Origin: Amanita rubescens
Lineage: Eukaryota; Basidiomycota; Agaricomycetes; Agaricales; Amanitaceae
DNA length: 64,000 nt
Assembly (NCBI GenBank): GCA_015039365.1
Contig: WION01000254.1
Coordinates: 1-64,000 of the forward strand
Direction: 5' to 3'
Shown here piece by piece: positions 29,401-39,943 of the stretch. The notes below the pieces were generated by a model. That model searched no databases and was not told where the DNA came from. It was given only the letters and a program-made list of their open reading frames with translations. A program made the translations under genes and the position numbers. The first letter of the stretch is position 1; each line of letters begins with the position of its first letter.

Positions 29401-32400
29401 ATGTCACGTGTGACTTGGTCCGGCATTTTGCGTCGCATTTTGCCGAGCATTACAGTTACATGTTACATGTTGGGCACAGGGCTCGCCGCCTTTCTCACTC
29501 ACCGCTACCTCACCCTCACCTCGCTATGCCTACCACCCGTTCCACCACCGCCACCGCTGCAAGCAAAACCGTCCTGGAAACGTGTGCAGTCCGTGAGCTC
29601 TACCAAGAGCTCCGGGAAGGGAAAGAAGAAGGCAAAGACCACCACCAAGGACGAAGATGACAAGCGTACGAGGTATGTAGTACAACCCTCCACACACGCA
29701 ACGCGCTGACCAGGTGCTTGCCTACTCGTCCCATCTGTGCACCACCACAACTGTTTCCTACCCCGTAACCGGTCTTCGCACTGCAACCCTCTGTCTACCA
29801 TAACTGATCTGCTCGCACTGCAACCCTCTGCCCACCGTAACCCGATCTGCTCGCACTGCAATCCTCTGCCCACCCTGGTTCTGCCCACCTGCCCCGGTTC
29901 TGCCTCCTGCGTCCACTAACCTGCGCACCCCGCGACCGCTACCTGTTCGAACTGCAACCCTCTGCCCACAGTAACGGTCTACTCACCTCGCCCAACCCGG
30001 TTCTGCCCCTGCGCCCACTACCTCGCTGCTGCGACCGCTACCTGTTCAGACTGCAACGCCCATGGTAACGGCCTACTCACACTGCAACCCTCGCCCACCC
30101 CGGTTCTGCCCCCATGCCCACTACCTCGCTGCAACCCTCTGCCCTGGTTCTGCCCACCCGTACCCTACCTGTTCACACTGCAACCCTCACCCACTTCAGC
30201 TCTGCCCCCTGCCCTGGTTCTGCCTGCCGTCTGCGCCCACTAACCTCGCTGCAACCCTCTGCCCCACCCCGGTTCTACCGTCTGCCCGCCTGCGCCCACT
30301 CACGCCCACCGCTACCTGCCCACTAACCTCGCTGCAACCCTCTGCCCCACCCCGGTTCTACCGTCTGCCTGCCTGCACCCACTAACGTCCACCGCTACCT
30401 GTTCGCACTGCAACCCTTGCCCGCGCCCACTAACCTTGGCTGCAACCCTCTGCCCCACTCCGGTTCTACCATCTGCCTGCCTGTCCCCACTAACGTGTGC
30501 CGCTACCTGTTTGCACTGCAACCCTTGCCCACCCTGGTTCTCCCCCCTGTCCCCCGGTTCTGCCTGCCCCTAACCCCGGTTCTACCTGCCCACTCCCACT
30601 AACCTACGTACCCCTGCTTGCACTGCAACCCTCTCCCCACCCTGGTTCTGCCTGCCTGCTCCCATTGACTTGCACACCCCACGTCCGTTCTACCGTTACA
30701 CTACTAATGTATATATCATGTATATAATATAATATATAAACTAATGTATATGCTACGCTATACTACATGGCTAACATAATCTAGAACAGAGAAGATATTA
30801 GATGAAAGCAACATTCCACTGCAGCCACCTCCACAGTTGAGCACTGCACCAATTACTAGGAAAGGGCCAACCAGACAAAGTACACGGGTGCGCCATGCAG
30901 ACATTATCATTGAGGAAGGGAGTGGTAGCAATTCTGCAGACAGCAGTTATGAGGAGGATGAGGAGGACAATCAGGAGGGAGATAAGGAGGAAGACAATGA
31001 TGATGAGCAAAGTGGGGATGAGGGGGATGATGATGATGAGCAAAGTGGTGGGGAGGACAATAAAGGTAGTGATGAGGGTGAGAAGGAGAAAGGAGAGGAG
31101 AGAAAGGGGAGTGGTGAAGAAGGTGAAGATGGTGCACACAAGGACTCTGTAAGTTAAATCATGATTGATACTTCTGCCAATTCTCACACAAGATAATCCA
31201 CAGGACACTGGAAATACCTTCACAGGGGGGGATACAGGTATGATTCTCATCCTTTCTAGGCCACCTCACTGATCAAACTGGTGGTTTTGCAAAGATATAC
31301 ACATGGAAAGCCCACTCCAGGGGGCATCTCGTACTTCTGGTGGAGTAATGAGAGGCAGAGCAGCAGGAATTGTGTTCAGCCACTCAGATGCACCTGAACT
31401 ATTGTCAGACATAGTCAAGCCTGTCAAGGGGGATGTGAAGATTGCAACATCCCTTTCTGATCCCTCTGTCAAATTCACAGTCAAGACCAACTGTGATACC
31501 AGCCTACTTCAAGTCTTGAGACAAATTAAGAAGAGGTATTCCTCCATTGAGGGTGAGCTTTCATTAATGTCTATTTGTAGCTCAGCTGTTGAATAAATTT
31601 CAGCTTCAAACCCCAGAATCTATGTCATGCAGAATGGCAATTGGTGTGTCAGGGGCAGCTACAAGGACATCATGGAAGACCCTGATTTAGTGGATGAGGA
31701 GGTTGAATGGGAGTTTGATAATGGGGAGTATAGTCTGATGATGTGCCTAGTGAGTGCTCAACATCACTTTGATTCATAGCTTATGTGTTATTAGGAGTAT
31801 GACAGTTCCACTTCCAACACAGTAACAGTTTCTTCTACACCACTTTCTGACCCTGCACCTCAAAGCAAGGTGGTCAAAGGTAGTGGCCTCACTGACAAAG
31901 AGCTGGTTGTTCTTTTAGCCATTCCACAAGAACTAGTAGGAAATGCTACCAGGGATGGTGGCCTCAGGCTTTACTATGCCAAGTATAAGGCCTGTCTCAA
32001 GGCCTTGGAGGCCATGGATAATAAGTATATGGAGGGAAGCTGGCCCTCCCCCAAGAAGGCCAGACAAACAGCTGTGAAAGAGCTGTTTGTTTCAAAGACT
32101 ATGTGGCACTCCCACATCATCAAGTTTTTCAAGAATATTTCAGAATATCCAGACATGCAGTTGTGGCTGGAGGAGGATAATGGGGCTCCTGATGACTTGG
32201 ACTTGTGGGGTTTTGAAAAAAGCCCCACAGCTTATACTTTTACTGATTTGAGTGCATATCTGGGAAAAGAAGATAAATTGAGGGCAAGGAAAACCAGGGA
32301 TAACAAGGGTGAAAAAGGAAAGGACAAAGGAAAAGGAAAAGGAAAAGGAACAGGAACAGGAACAGGAACAGGAACAGGAACAGGAACAGGAAAAGGAAAA

Positions 32401-32472
32401 GGAAAAGGAAAAGGAACAGGAAAAGGAAAGGGAAAAGGAAAAGGAAAAGGAAAAGAGGCTGATAATATGTAA
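29401..32472 (+). CDS. Multi-exon KDZ-associated gene, unknown function
   Basis: Deduced exons: end at 29672 (donor GTATGT); 30785-31148 (donor GTAAGT); small exons around 31204-31237 and 31260-31552; about 31604-31749 (donor GTGAGT); 31795-32472. The first start is uncertain: ATG 29401 is in frame, while ATG 29525 gives a more typical beginning (MPTTRSTTATAASKT) in another frame. The protein has a basic N-terminus (KSSGKGKKKAKTTTKDEDD), a very acidic Glu/Asp block (30940-31130), a middle segment (VMQNGNWCVRGSY, LTDKELVVLLAIP, LRLYYAKYKACLKALEAM) and a Lys-Gly/Thr-Gly tail. The large first intron is a minisatellite. No known domain. Splice sites are by eye, so exon limits are approximate. Confidence 0.55.
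29740..30690 (+). repeat. C-rich minisatellite in an intron
   Basis: Irregular tandem units built from CACTGCAACCCTCTGCCC, CACCCCGGTTCTGCC and CCCACTAACCT, roughly 50-75 bp each, for about 950 bp. It lies inside the inferred first intron of the preceding gene (29673-30784). Open frames crossing it are by-products of the repeat. Confidence 0.85.
32325..32455 (+). repeat. Hexanucleotide microsatellite GGAAMA
   Basis: About 21 copies of GGAAAA or GGAACA. In frame they encode alternating Lys-Gly and Thr-Gly dipeptides in the tail of the upstream gene. Repeat length could vary without breaking the frame because the unit is six bases. Confidence 0.9.
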
Positions 32473-32527
32473 GCCCTGATGTTCTCATACATACCTTCAA
32501 GATTCATAAATAGGCAAAAATAGTTTG

Positions 32528-34758
32528 ATGTTTATATTGAGATTGTTGATGCGGTTCATGGCAATTTGGCAGGTGTTGGGTCTTTTGGCATGTTTCCCTT
32601 TGGTCTCTGCAACAGAGGAGAGACCATTTCCAGACATAACATTTGCTGTCTTCAGCAAGTTTATTCAGACAACTTTTGATGACAAAATCACATTAGCAAC
32701 TGTAATGATGCTTCTGCTCACAATGACAGAAAATGTTGACCTTTTAAGCCTACATGGCCGTCAACAGAATGCAATATTCAAAGAGGAGAACAGCACTGTT
32801 GCTACTGGATGGATCAAGGCACTGGCAAGACAAGTGATGGAAAAATTGGGAAAGAAGCCACTAATGTGTGAGAGCTCTAGTATTTCAGGTGATCAAAAGA
32901 TTAGGGTTCTTGGCCTGAAACTTGATGCTCTTGCAAAGTTATTGAAATTGCATCCCTACAACAAGAAGGGAAAATTCAAAGGCAAAATGAAGCCTGTCTC
33001 CAAAGCAGAGATTCAACCTGTGCATATTATATCTCCAGAAGCTGTTGTATGTGAAACAGGAACTTGCAATCCACGTTCTCTTGTTCAATCCACAAGGTCA
33101 AGGGATGTTGGCTTGGTGACACTGATCAAGAATTTTGCTGTGTATCAGGATGTGCCAGTCCTTTGTGGGAAATGCCCTGAGTGCAACACACTCTATTATG
33201 CCGACCATGAGAGATCCCCTGGAGAGCAACCAGATGAATATGAAAAAGTATATCTTAACTCAGCCAAGTATATCAAAATTGGACAAAAGGTGTGGGTTGA
33301 TCATGTGTTCACATCTGCAGTATTAAGTGGATTCTACAATTTCCATACATCTGCTGCTACATATGCTACATTCTGGAACTCTATTTCACTGCCTGGAGTG
33401 GCAACTTTGAGTCGCAGACACATATGGCAGGCATTTGTTCAAGGATCTATATGGTTCATTGGATCAAAAGAGGGCATGAATCTGACATTAGATGATAAAC
33501 TTCCCATTGATCAGGTCACAAAAGAAGCATTTGATGCTCTTGGAAGCAATGGGATTATATCTGACTCACTAGAGCACAGTTGTGATGAGTGTACTCAGAA
33601 ATATAAAGCAATGGCAGAGTTCATACCTAATGCTGATCATTCAGCTACAGTTGGCATGGAAGATGTTGATATGAATGTCACAGCTGTGCAAGGATCTGTT
33701 GGGAATGTGAGAAGTGAAAATGGAACAGTTGTACAGATGATTGTTGTTGATGGTATTGTCATGGGGCATACAGTAAGTTCAATTGTTGCATGAAGAGAAC
33801 AGAATTACAAATTATTATTCAGTACTGTGCATATGAAAATTGTTCAAGAGATTTGGCTAATGCACGTGGTGGTGTTTACTGTGCTTTGCATGAGAATCTG
33901 AATGGAAGAATATGTCATGTTGCCAATTGTAACAATATTAAGGTGCCTGGCACTCAGGCTTGTGGAAGGCACCAAGATAAATGGCAAGATCATCTGAACA
34001 AGTGCAGGCAGAGAACATTAGCTGGTTACAGAAGAGGAGTGAGGAGGCCTGATGAGACTCAGCCTTGGATGCCACAAAATTTACAGAATAATGCTCAATC
34101 ATCCCATGATCAGAGTGAATCATCTGAAAGACATGTTTCACAAGATCATTTCACTCCTCCAAGGATGTACTGTGTAGAAACCATTTGTGCACCTTGTGGA
34201 GTAGTAGTTGCATGGGCCAAGTTTCTGAAGTCTGAATGTCCAACAAACATACTAAACTTCCTACAAAGAGTGTACCCAACAGAAAGGGCCAGGCCATCTT
34301 ATGTTTGTATTGATAAGGCATGCTTAGTTCTTCGAACCTGTGTAGCAAATGGAAGCTTGGAGAGTTGGAAAAACACCAGATTTATTGTTGATTCTTACCA
34401 CTATTCCAATCACCGAGTAACAGATGCATTGTGTCAAAAATGGTGCAACCCTGCACCTTTGGATGGCTCACAGCCAAATTTGGTGGTAGTTGAGGTTGAT
34501 GCTCAAGGAAGAAGATATTATAAAAGAGCATTCAATACACAAGCTTGTGAGCAATTAAATGCTTGGCTTGGGGGTTATGAACAGATCTTGAAGAGAATGA
34601 CTCCTGGAAACTTTGATTGGCTTTTACACACCATGCTAGTGTATCACACTACACAGGTCATTGAAAGACAATCAAGAAAAAACAATGAAGAAGCAGATGA
34701 TGACTCTGATGGTGATGATGAAGGTGATGGTGATGGTGGTATAAACAATGTAGATTAA
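32528..34758 (+). CDS. KDZ transposase with CxC5 and CxC6 cysteine clusters
   Basis: Two exons, 32528-33772 and 33823-34758, joined across a 50-nt intron (GTAAGT...TTCAG); about 726 residues. First exon: a CxC5-type cluster (CGKCPECNTLYYADH) followed by SAKYIKIGQKVWVDHVFTSA and RRHIWQAFVQGSIWFIGS, then CDECTQKYKAMAEF. Second exon: a CxC6-type cluster (CAYENC, YCALH, ICHVANC, ACGRH), then three conserved acidic sites that fit a DDE-type core: YVCIDKACLVL, RFIVDSYHYSNH and QACEQLNAWLGG. A tail rich in Asp and Glu ends the protein. This is the Kyakuja-Dileera-Zisupton class, known to be expanded in basidiomycetes and linked there to TET/JBP genes. ATG 32528 gives a hydrophobic N-terminus that may be an artefact of a missed intron. 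Confidence 0.85.
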
Positions 34759-34759
34759 A

Positions 34760-35510
34760 ATGTTGTCTCCATACAATGTAAAATTGTAATTTTACATTCC
34801 TCAATAATAATCTAAGACAACCTGAAAACACTTTCAAACATTCACTCTGAGGGAGATCAATCTGATGGAAGATGAGATATACAATCTGAAATTACAATCT
34901 TACATTCCTCCAGAATAATCTAAGACAACCTGAAAATACTTTCAAACATTACCTCAAGAATAATCTAAGACAACCTGAAAACATTTTCAAACATTCACTC
35001 TGAGGGAGATCAACCTGATGGAAGATGAGATATACAATCTAAAATTACAATCTTACATTCCTCCAGAATAATCTAAGACAACCTGAAAACACTTTCAAAC
35101 ATTCACTCTGAGGGAGATCAATCTGATGGAGGATATGAGATGTACAATCTAAAATTACAATCTTACATTCCTCAAGAATAATCTAAGACAACCTGAAAAC
35201 ACTTTCAAACATTACCTCAAGAATAATCTAAGACAACCTGAAAACATTTTCAAACATTCACTCTGAGGGAGATCAATCTGATGGAAGATGAGATGTACAA
35301 TCTAAAATTACAATCTTACATTCCTCAATAATAATCTAAGACAACCTGAAAACACTTTCAAACATTCACTCTGAGGGAGATCAATCTGATGGAGGATGAG
35401 ATGTACAATCTAAAATTAAAATCTTACATTCAGACAACCTGAAAACACTTTCAAACATTCACTCTGAGGGAGATCAATCTGATGGAGAATGAGATGTGCT
35501 CATACCTCAA
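34760..35510 (+). repeat. Tandem repeat, alternating 108- and 154-bp units
   Basis: CACTCTGAGGGAGATCAAT recurs at about 34843, 34996, 35104, 35259, 35368 and 35460. The spacing alternates because a segment of about 46 bp (ATAATCTAAGACAACCTGAA) is duplicated in every second unit. It follows the transposase stop directly. Confidence 0.9.
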
Positions 35511-35587
35511 TTGGCAGCTGAATGTCCACATATGTAAGACCATGGTGTGAGCCCATTTGTCTGTTACATACATACTATTCCTGTACC

Positions 35588-35860
35588 CAAAAAAATGCTT
35601 TCAATTGATACCATATCATGTATGACCTGACCCTCACACCCTGCAATGACACCATATACTCATGGTGGTCAAAAAATGCTCTCTAATGATACCCATATGA
35701 TGTATGACCTGTCTGTCCCTGTCACACCCTGTAATGTCACCATATACTCATGGTGGTCAAAAAATGCTCTCTAATGATACCCATGATGTATGGCCTGTCA
35801 CTGTCCCTGTCACACCCTGTAATGTCACCATATACTCATGGTGGTTAAAAAATGCCTTCA
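35588..35860 (+). repeat. Tandem repeat, about 85-bp unit, three copies
   Basis: Units contain CACACCCTGTAATGTCACC and ATACTCATGGTGGTCAAAAA. They start at about 35588, 35670 and 35758, and a short fourth start is near 35846. Confidence 0.85.
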
Positions 35861-36189
35861 AATGATTCCCGCTACGTAAGTAGTGGGTTCAGTACGACGC
35901 TTCTGCCAGTGATCAGGATCACGCAATCACATTTGTGACCTTTACTCGTTTTGGCAAGCCGTGTGGAGCTTTTTCTGACTTCTTTTCCGCTATTCCGTGA
36001 TCGACAATCGGTCAAGTTCCATAACGCGTTGTTGAAGAATGAGATCAAACCCGCCCCCTTTTCATTTCTACACTTTATAAGACTATCGCTCGAATCTTAG
36101 CAGGTAATCGACATCTGCGGATTCGGTGAAGCCGATAGTTCCTCCTAACGGCGGTAAGTGTATCTCAGTTTGCTTCAGACATTTTTTGA

Positions 36190-36867
36190 CGCCGAAAAGA
36201 TATCGTTGTCGGTGCATATTATGACCCTCATCTGCTTCCCGATTTCGGTGGCCCCGCGTTTCGTCTCGTAAACGCGAAGCTCTTGCAACGAGAAATTGTA
36301 GATGCAGAAGGCAATCTGATCCCACCTTGGGAGATGTACGACAAATTGCGTCCAGGAACTTTAGTCCTGATGAAAGTCCAGCTGCTCACATTCGAACTCC
36401 CTGACCATCAAAAAAGCGGACTTCGGAAGGTACTTACTGATTCTATGTTTCCAACTTTGTTTCTGATGTTCTTCTCAGACTTACCAGTTCCTGATTGATC
36501 ATATTCGCGTCGTCGCACATTCAGAAGGGGAAATGGAAATGCCAGACAATGTAAATCCGGGATTTTCTACCCGTTGAAGCCAATTGGCCGAACGTGATGA
36601 AACAGACGACACATTAGACGTGTTGTTCGCCTCAAAGAAAAGAAAGACGGGAGAACTGCCTTCTGCATCCACCTCGCAGGTCTGTCCCATCTGACTTCTC
36701 GTTTGGCATCGGCTGAATCAACACAGATCGTTGAAACTCCGTCCACCAAACCAAAGACGCGGAAAGAGACGAAAACCCGATCTGGCAAAGGAAAAGAAGA
36801 AGCTACCGCCGGTTCAAATGATGAAGAATGGAATGACAGCAGCGATATCGCCATGACGGAGAACTAA
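36190..36867 (+). pseudogene. KDZ-associated accessory gene, unknown function
   Basis: Two exons, about 36190-36429 and 36479-36867, with a 49-nt intron (GTACTT...CTCAG). First exon: VVGAYYDPHLLPDFGGP, then AEGNLIPPWEMYDKLRPG and TLVLMKVQLLTFELPD. Second exon opens TYQFLIDHIRVVAHSEG. Alternating beta-like stretches resemble a small beta barrel, but I cannot name the fold. The tail has a basic patch (LFASKKRKTGE). A TGA (CGA expected, STRRSQLAER) and a frameshift near 36680 break it; the other frame then gives a charged C-terminus ending at TAA 36865. It lies inside the KDZ ends. Confidence 0.5.
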
Positions 36868-37107
36868 ATTTAAAATCTAAGTCTTATACTCTATTGATGT
36901 AACTGTATTCTTGTAATGGCATCTGAAATCCTTACCTCCGGAATTATGTGACAATGGCCAAAACGTAGCGGGACTTGCGGCACTTGTGCCGCCCTCAACG
37001 TTTATACCCATATCATCTCAGACCTAACCTTGTCACAGTTAGTCACCTGTCACATCCCCCTCACAGTGCTTGGGAAGGTAATAGAGTACTTTTCTACAAT
37101 AATGTGG

Positions 37108-37289
37108 TTAACTAGGAATGGGCTAGGAATGGTCTAGGAATGGTCTAGGAATGGTGTGGGACCAGAGTAGGGCTCCCATGCCATTCCTAGGAAATATTTT
37201 AGATTTCACTAGGAATCCTAGGAAAGTCCTAGGAAAGTCCTAGGAATACTAGGAATCCACTAGGAACCGTGGGTGAGTGTAAAGTACTG
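37108..37289 (+). repeat. KDZ right inverted end and subterminal repeats
   Basis: Runs of CTAGGAATGG and CCTAGGAAAG, then GTGGGTGAGTGTAAAGTACTG at the border. Mirror image of the left end. Confidence 0.8.
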
Positions 37290-37750
37290 CTAATGGACTG
37301 GACTTTCAAACATTACTCTCAATGTTCAAATCTGAAAACCGCTGAAACTAAAGCCCTCATCGACTCAGGCACGCAAGGAAAATTTGTTGACAGTTCACTC
37401 GTCAATTGGAACAAAATCACTCACTTAAAGAAACCCATCCCAGTGCGAAATGTAGACAGAACAAACAACAAGTCTGGAGATATATGGTATAAAATCCAGA
37501 TAAGCTATAACATCGAAGACAACTGATTTAGAGACTGTTTCTACATCACACGACTAGGCAATCAACGACTGATATTAGGATTACCTTGGCTCCGAGAAAT
37601 CAACCCCAGAATAGATTGGTCTGAAGGAATGGTTAAGTTCCCCAATGATAGGAAGATTGATCCAGAAGAAGAAACTGAAATGTACCTTTGGTATATCCAA
37701 AAAGAAGAAGAATTGGGCGCAGATGAAAATGAAGATCTTGAGACTGATCA

Positions 37751-38097
37751 CATCAGCTAACACGTCAAAAGTCTGATTTCATCTGATGCTTCATCAGATA
37801 GGCAGACCATCAGACAATTAGTGAAACAGTGCTTGTCAAATAGTCAGGCAGTCAGACAATTAGTGCAACAGCCTGTCAGTGCTTGTCAGATGGTCAGACA
37901 GTCAGACATTTAGTGCAACAGTGCCTGTCAGTGCTTGTCAGATGGCCAGACAATCAGACATTTAGTGCAACAGTGCTTATCAGATAGTCAAACAATCAGA
38001 CAATCAGTGCAACAGCACCTGTCAGATAGTCAGACATTCAGACAAATTTCATGACAGACTCTATTAGACAATCAGGTTTTTGCCGTGTTTGCTGATG
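37751..38097. mobile_element. Short TIR element, CATCAGC family, copy 1
   Basis: 347 bp with inverted ends CATCAGCTAACACGTCAAAA and (reversed) CATCAGCAAACACGGCAAAA. Gy2 supplies the empty site GACTGATCACCTTTGG, which shows a 2-bp CA duplication. The interior is a tandem array of GTCAGATAGTCAGACAATCA-like units. No coding capacity. The superfamily is not clear from ends and duplication alone. Confidence 0.85.
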
Positions 38098-39120
38098 CAC
38101 CTTTGGATCCGAGCGAAAATGTCCACATCCCAAGCTCTCACACATGAACACGAAGACAAATCTATGAAAGTAGAATTACCCCTTGAATACAATGAATGGA
38201 GAAAAGTTTTTGATAAACAAACGTCAGAATGATTCCCTATCTCACGACAATGGGATCATGCAATAGATCTAAAAGAAGGATTTAAACCTAAAGTGGCAAA
38301 AAACTATCCGTTATCAATCCATGAGGAACAGCTGATGAACAAATGGGTTGACGAACAACTCAAAAAAGGATATATTCGACCATCACAATCGCCGCAAGCA
38401 TCTCCTTTCTTCTACATTTCTAAGAAAGAAAAAGGAGAGTTGAGACCCTGCCAAGATTACCAATACATCAATAGCTGGATGAAATGGAATGCCTACCCCC
38501 TTCCTTTAGTATCTGACCTATTATTAAAACTATGAAAAGCAAAATACTTCTCCAAGTTAGACCTCCGATGGGGTTACAACAATGTGCGGATAAAGAAAGG
38601 TGATGAATGGAAGGCCGCATTCACAACAAATCGTGGTCTCTTCGAACCTACCGTAATGCTCTTTGGATTATGCAACTCACCGTCAACATTTCAAATGATG
38701 ATGAATGAATACTTCCATGACATGATAGCCGAAGGACAGCTAGTTGTCTACATTGACGACATGTGTATGGAGCGAATGAGAAAGAAATGAGGGAGCGCAC
38801 TAAACAAGTCTTGCAACAGCTAAAAGAAAACAATCTATTCCTGAAACTGGAAAAATGTAAATTCGTCGCCAAAGAAGTTGAATTCCTTGGGATGATTGTC
38901 AAAGAAGGAAAGATCATGATGGACCCCATAAAACTCACTGGAATCAGCAAATGGCCTGAACCAAAAAACATTAAACAAATTCAGTCGTTTTTAGGATTTG
39001 CGAACTTTTACAGGAAATTTTTCGGAAATTATGCCGAAATAGTGGCTCCACTCACGGAACTTATGAAGAAAATAGTTCCCTACCGGTGGGATGCAGAATG
39101 TCAGAAAGCATTTGACACGT

Positions 39121-39516
39121 TGTAATGAGCCAATTCTGGCTACGTTGGAACTGATCTCTGAAGCCTTCCGAAGCTCCCCGAAGCACTCCAAGCCTATACT
39201 CAACCCCAGAGGATGATCGTTTGTGTTCGGATGCACGCACAGGCCTCGGACTCGGTGCAGGAATTGTCACATGGTCACCTCGTGCCTCTGTAGTATATAT
39301 GCCACCTTGTACGTAGTTGTAGTTAGCGAATTATCACCCCAGCTTTGTTCCGAGTTCAATTCCTTTCATTCCCTTCGTTCCTTGGTGCTTCGGACACCTT
39401 CCACTCGTTCACCTTCGTCTTTGGCACCCTCTCTGCACCCGAGGCACCCCAGGACTGACCTCCGAAGCCCCTTTGGCCGAACGCACTTCCGCATCAGCCT
39501 TCTTCTGATCATTTCA
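39121..39516 (+). repeat. Solo LTR, family S1, copy 2
   Basis: 396 bp, TGTAATGAGCC...GATCATTTCA, with duplication ACGT (39117-39120 and 39517-39520) inside the RNase H frame of Gy2b (FDTLKEKFLEE). TATATA near 39295. Same family as 9848-10244. Confidence 0.88.
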
Positions 39517-39547
39517 ACGTTAAAAGAGAAATTCCTAGAAGAACCGG

Positions 39548-39943
39548 TGAAATGATCAGAAGAAGGCCGATGCGGAACTGTGTTCAGCCAAAGGGGCTTC
39601 AGAGGTCAGTCCTGGGGGTGCCTCAGAGGCAGAGAGAGTGCCGAAGGTGAAGGTGAATGAGTGGAAGGTGTCCAAAGCACCGAGGAACGAAGGGAACCAA
39701 AGGAATCAAACTCGGAGCAGTAATGGGTGATAATTCGCTAACTACAACTACATACACAATGGTATATATACTACGGAGGCACAAGGTGACCATGTGACAA
39801 ATCCTGCACCGAGTCTGAGGCCTGTGTGTGCATCCAAACACAAACGATCATCCTCCGGGGTTGAGTATAGGCTCGGAGTGCTTCGGGGAGCTTCAGAAGG
39901 TTTTGGAGATCGGTTCCAAGGTAGCCAGAATCGGCTCGTTACA
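39548..39943 (-). repeat. Solo LTR, family S1, copy 3
   Basis: 396 bp in reverse orientation, duplication CCGG (39544-39547 and 39944-39947). It is only 31 bp from copy 2, so the pair forms an inverted repeat of about 820 bp. The host frame EEPVLVMPDPTK resumes exactly after it. Confidence 0.88.

Larger units (their letters stand above)
28987..37289 (+). mobile_element. KDZ-class DNA transposon with both ends
   Basis: 8,303 bp flanked by the 8-bp duplication CTAATGGA (28979-28986 and 37290-37297). Inverted ends: left GAGTACTTTACGCTTACCC, right (reversed) CAGTACTTTACACTCACCC. Inside the ends are arrays of TTCCTAGG-type palindromes (29028-29240 and 37108-37262). Cargo in order: a multi-exon gene of unknown role, the transposase with CxC5 and CxC6 clusters, tandem repeats, and a small accessory gene. 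The transposase reading frames have no internal stop, so the copy might still be competent. Confidence 0.88.

Noticed and set aside
29740..30690. Long open frames across the C-rich repeat on both strands
   Set aside because: They follow the repeat unit and carry no domain; the block lies in an inferred intron.
32232..32507. Minus-strand frames of Phe-Pro and Leu-Phe repeats
   Set aside because: Antisense image of the GGAAMA microsatellite.
34760..35860. Possible host gene 3' region after the KDZ transposase
   Set aside because: Two tandem repeat arrays and no coding frame; the region is within the KDZ ends.
37741..38100. CRISPR-like array of GTCAGACAATCAGAC units
   Set aside because: Irregular short units without uniform spacers, inside a TIR element; a eukaryotic context.
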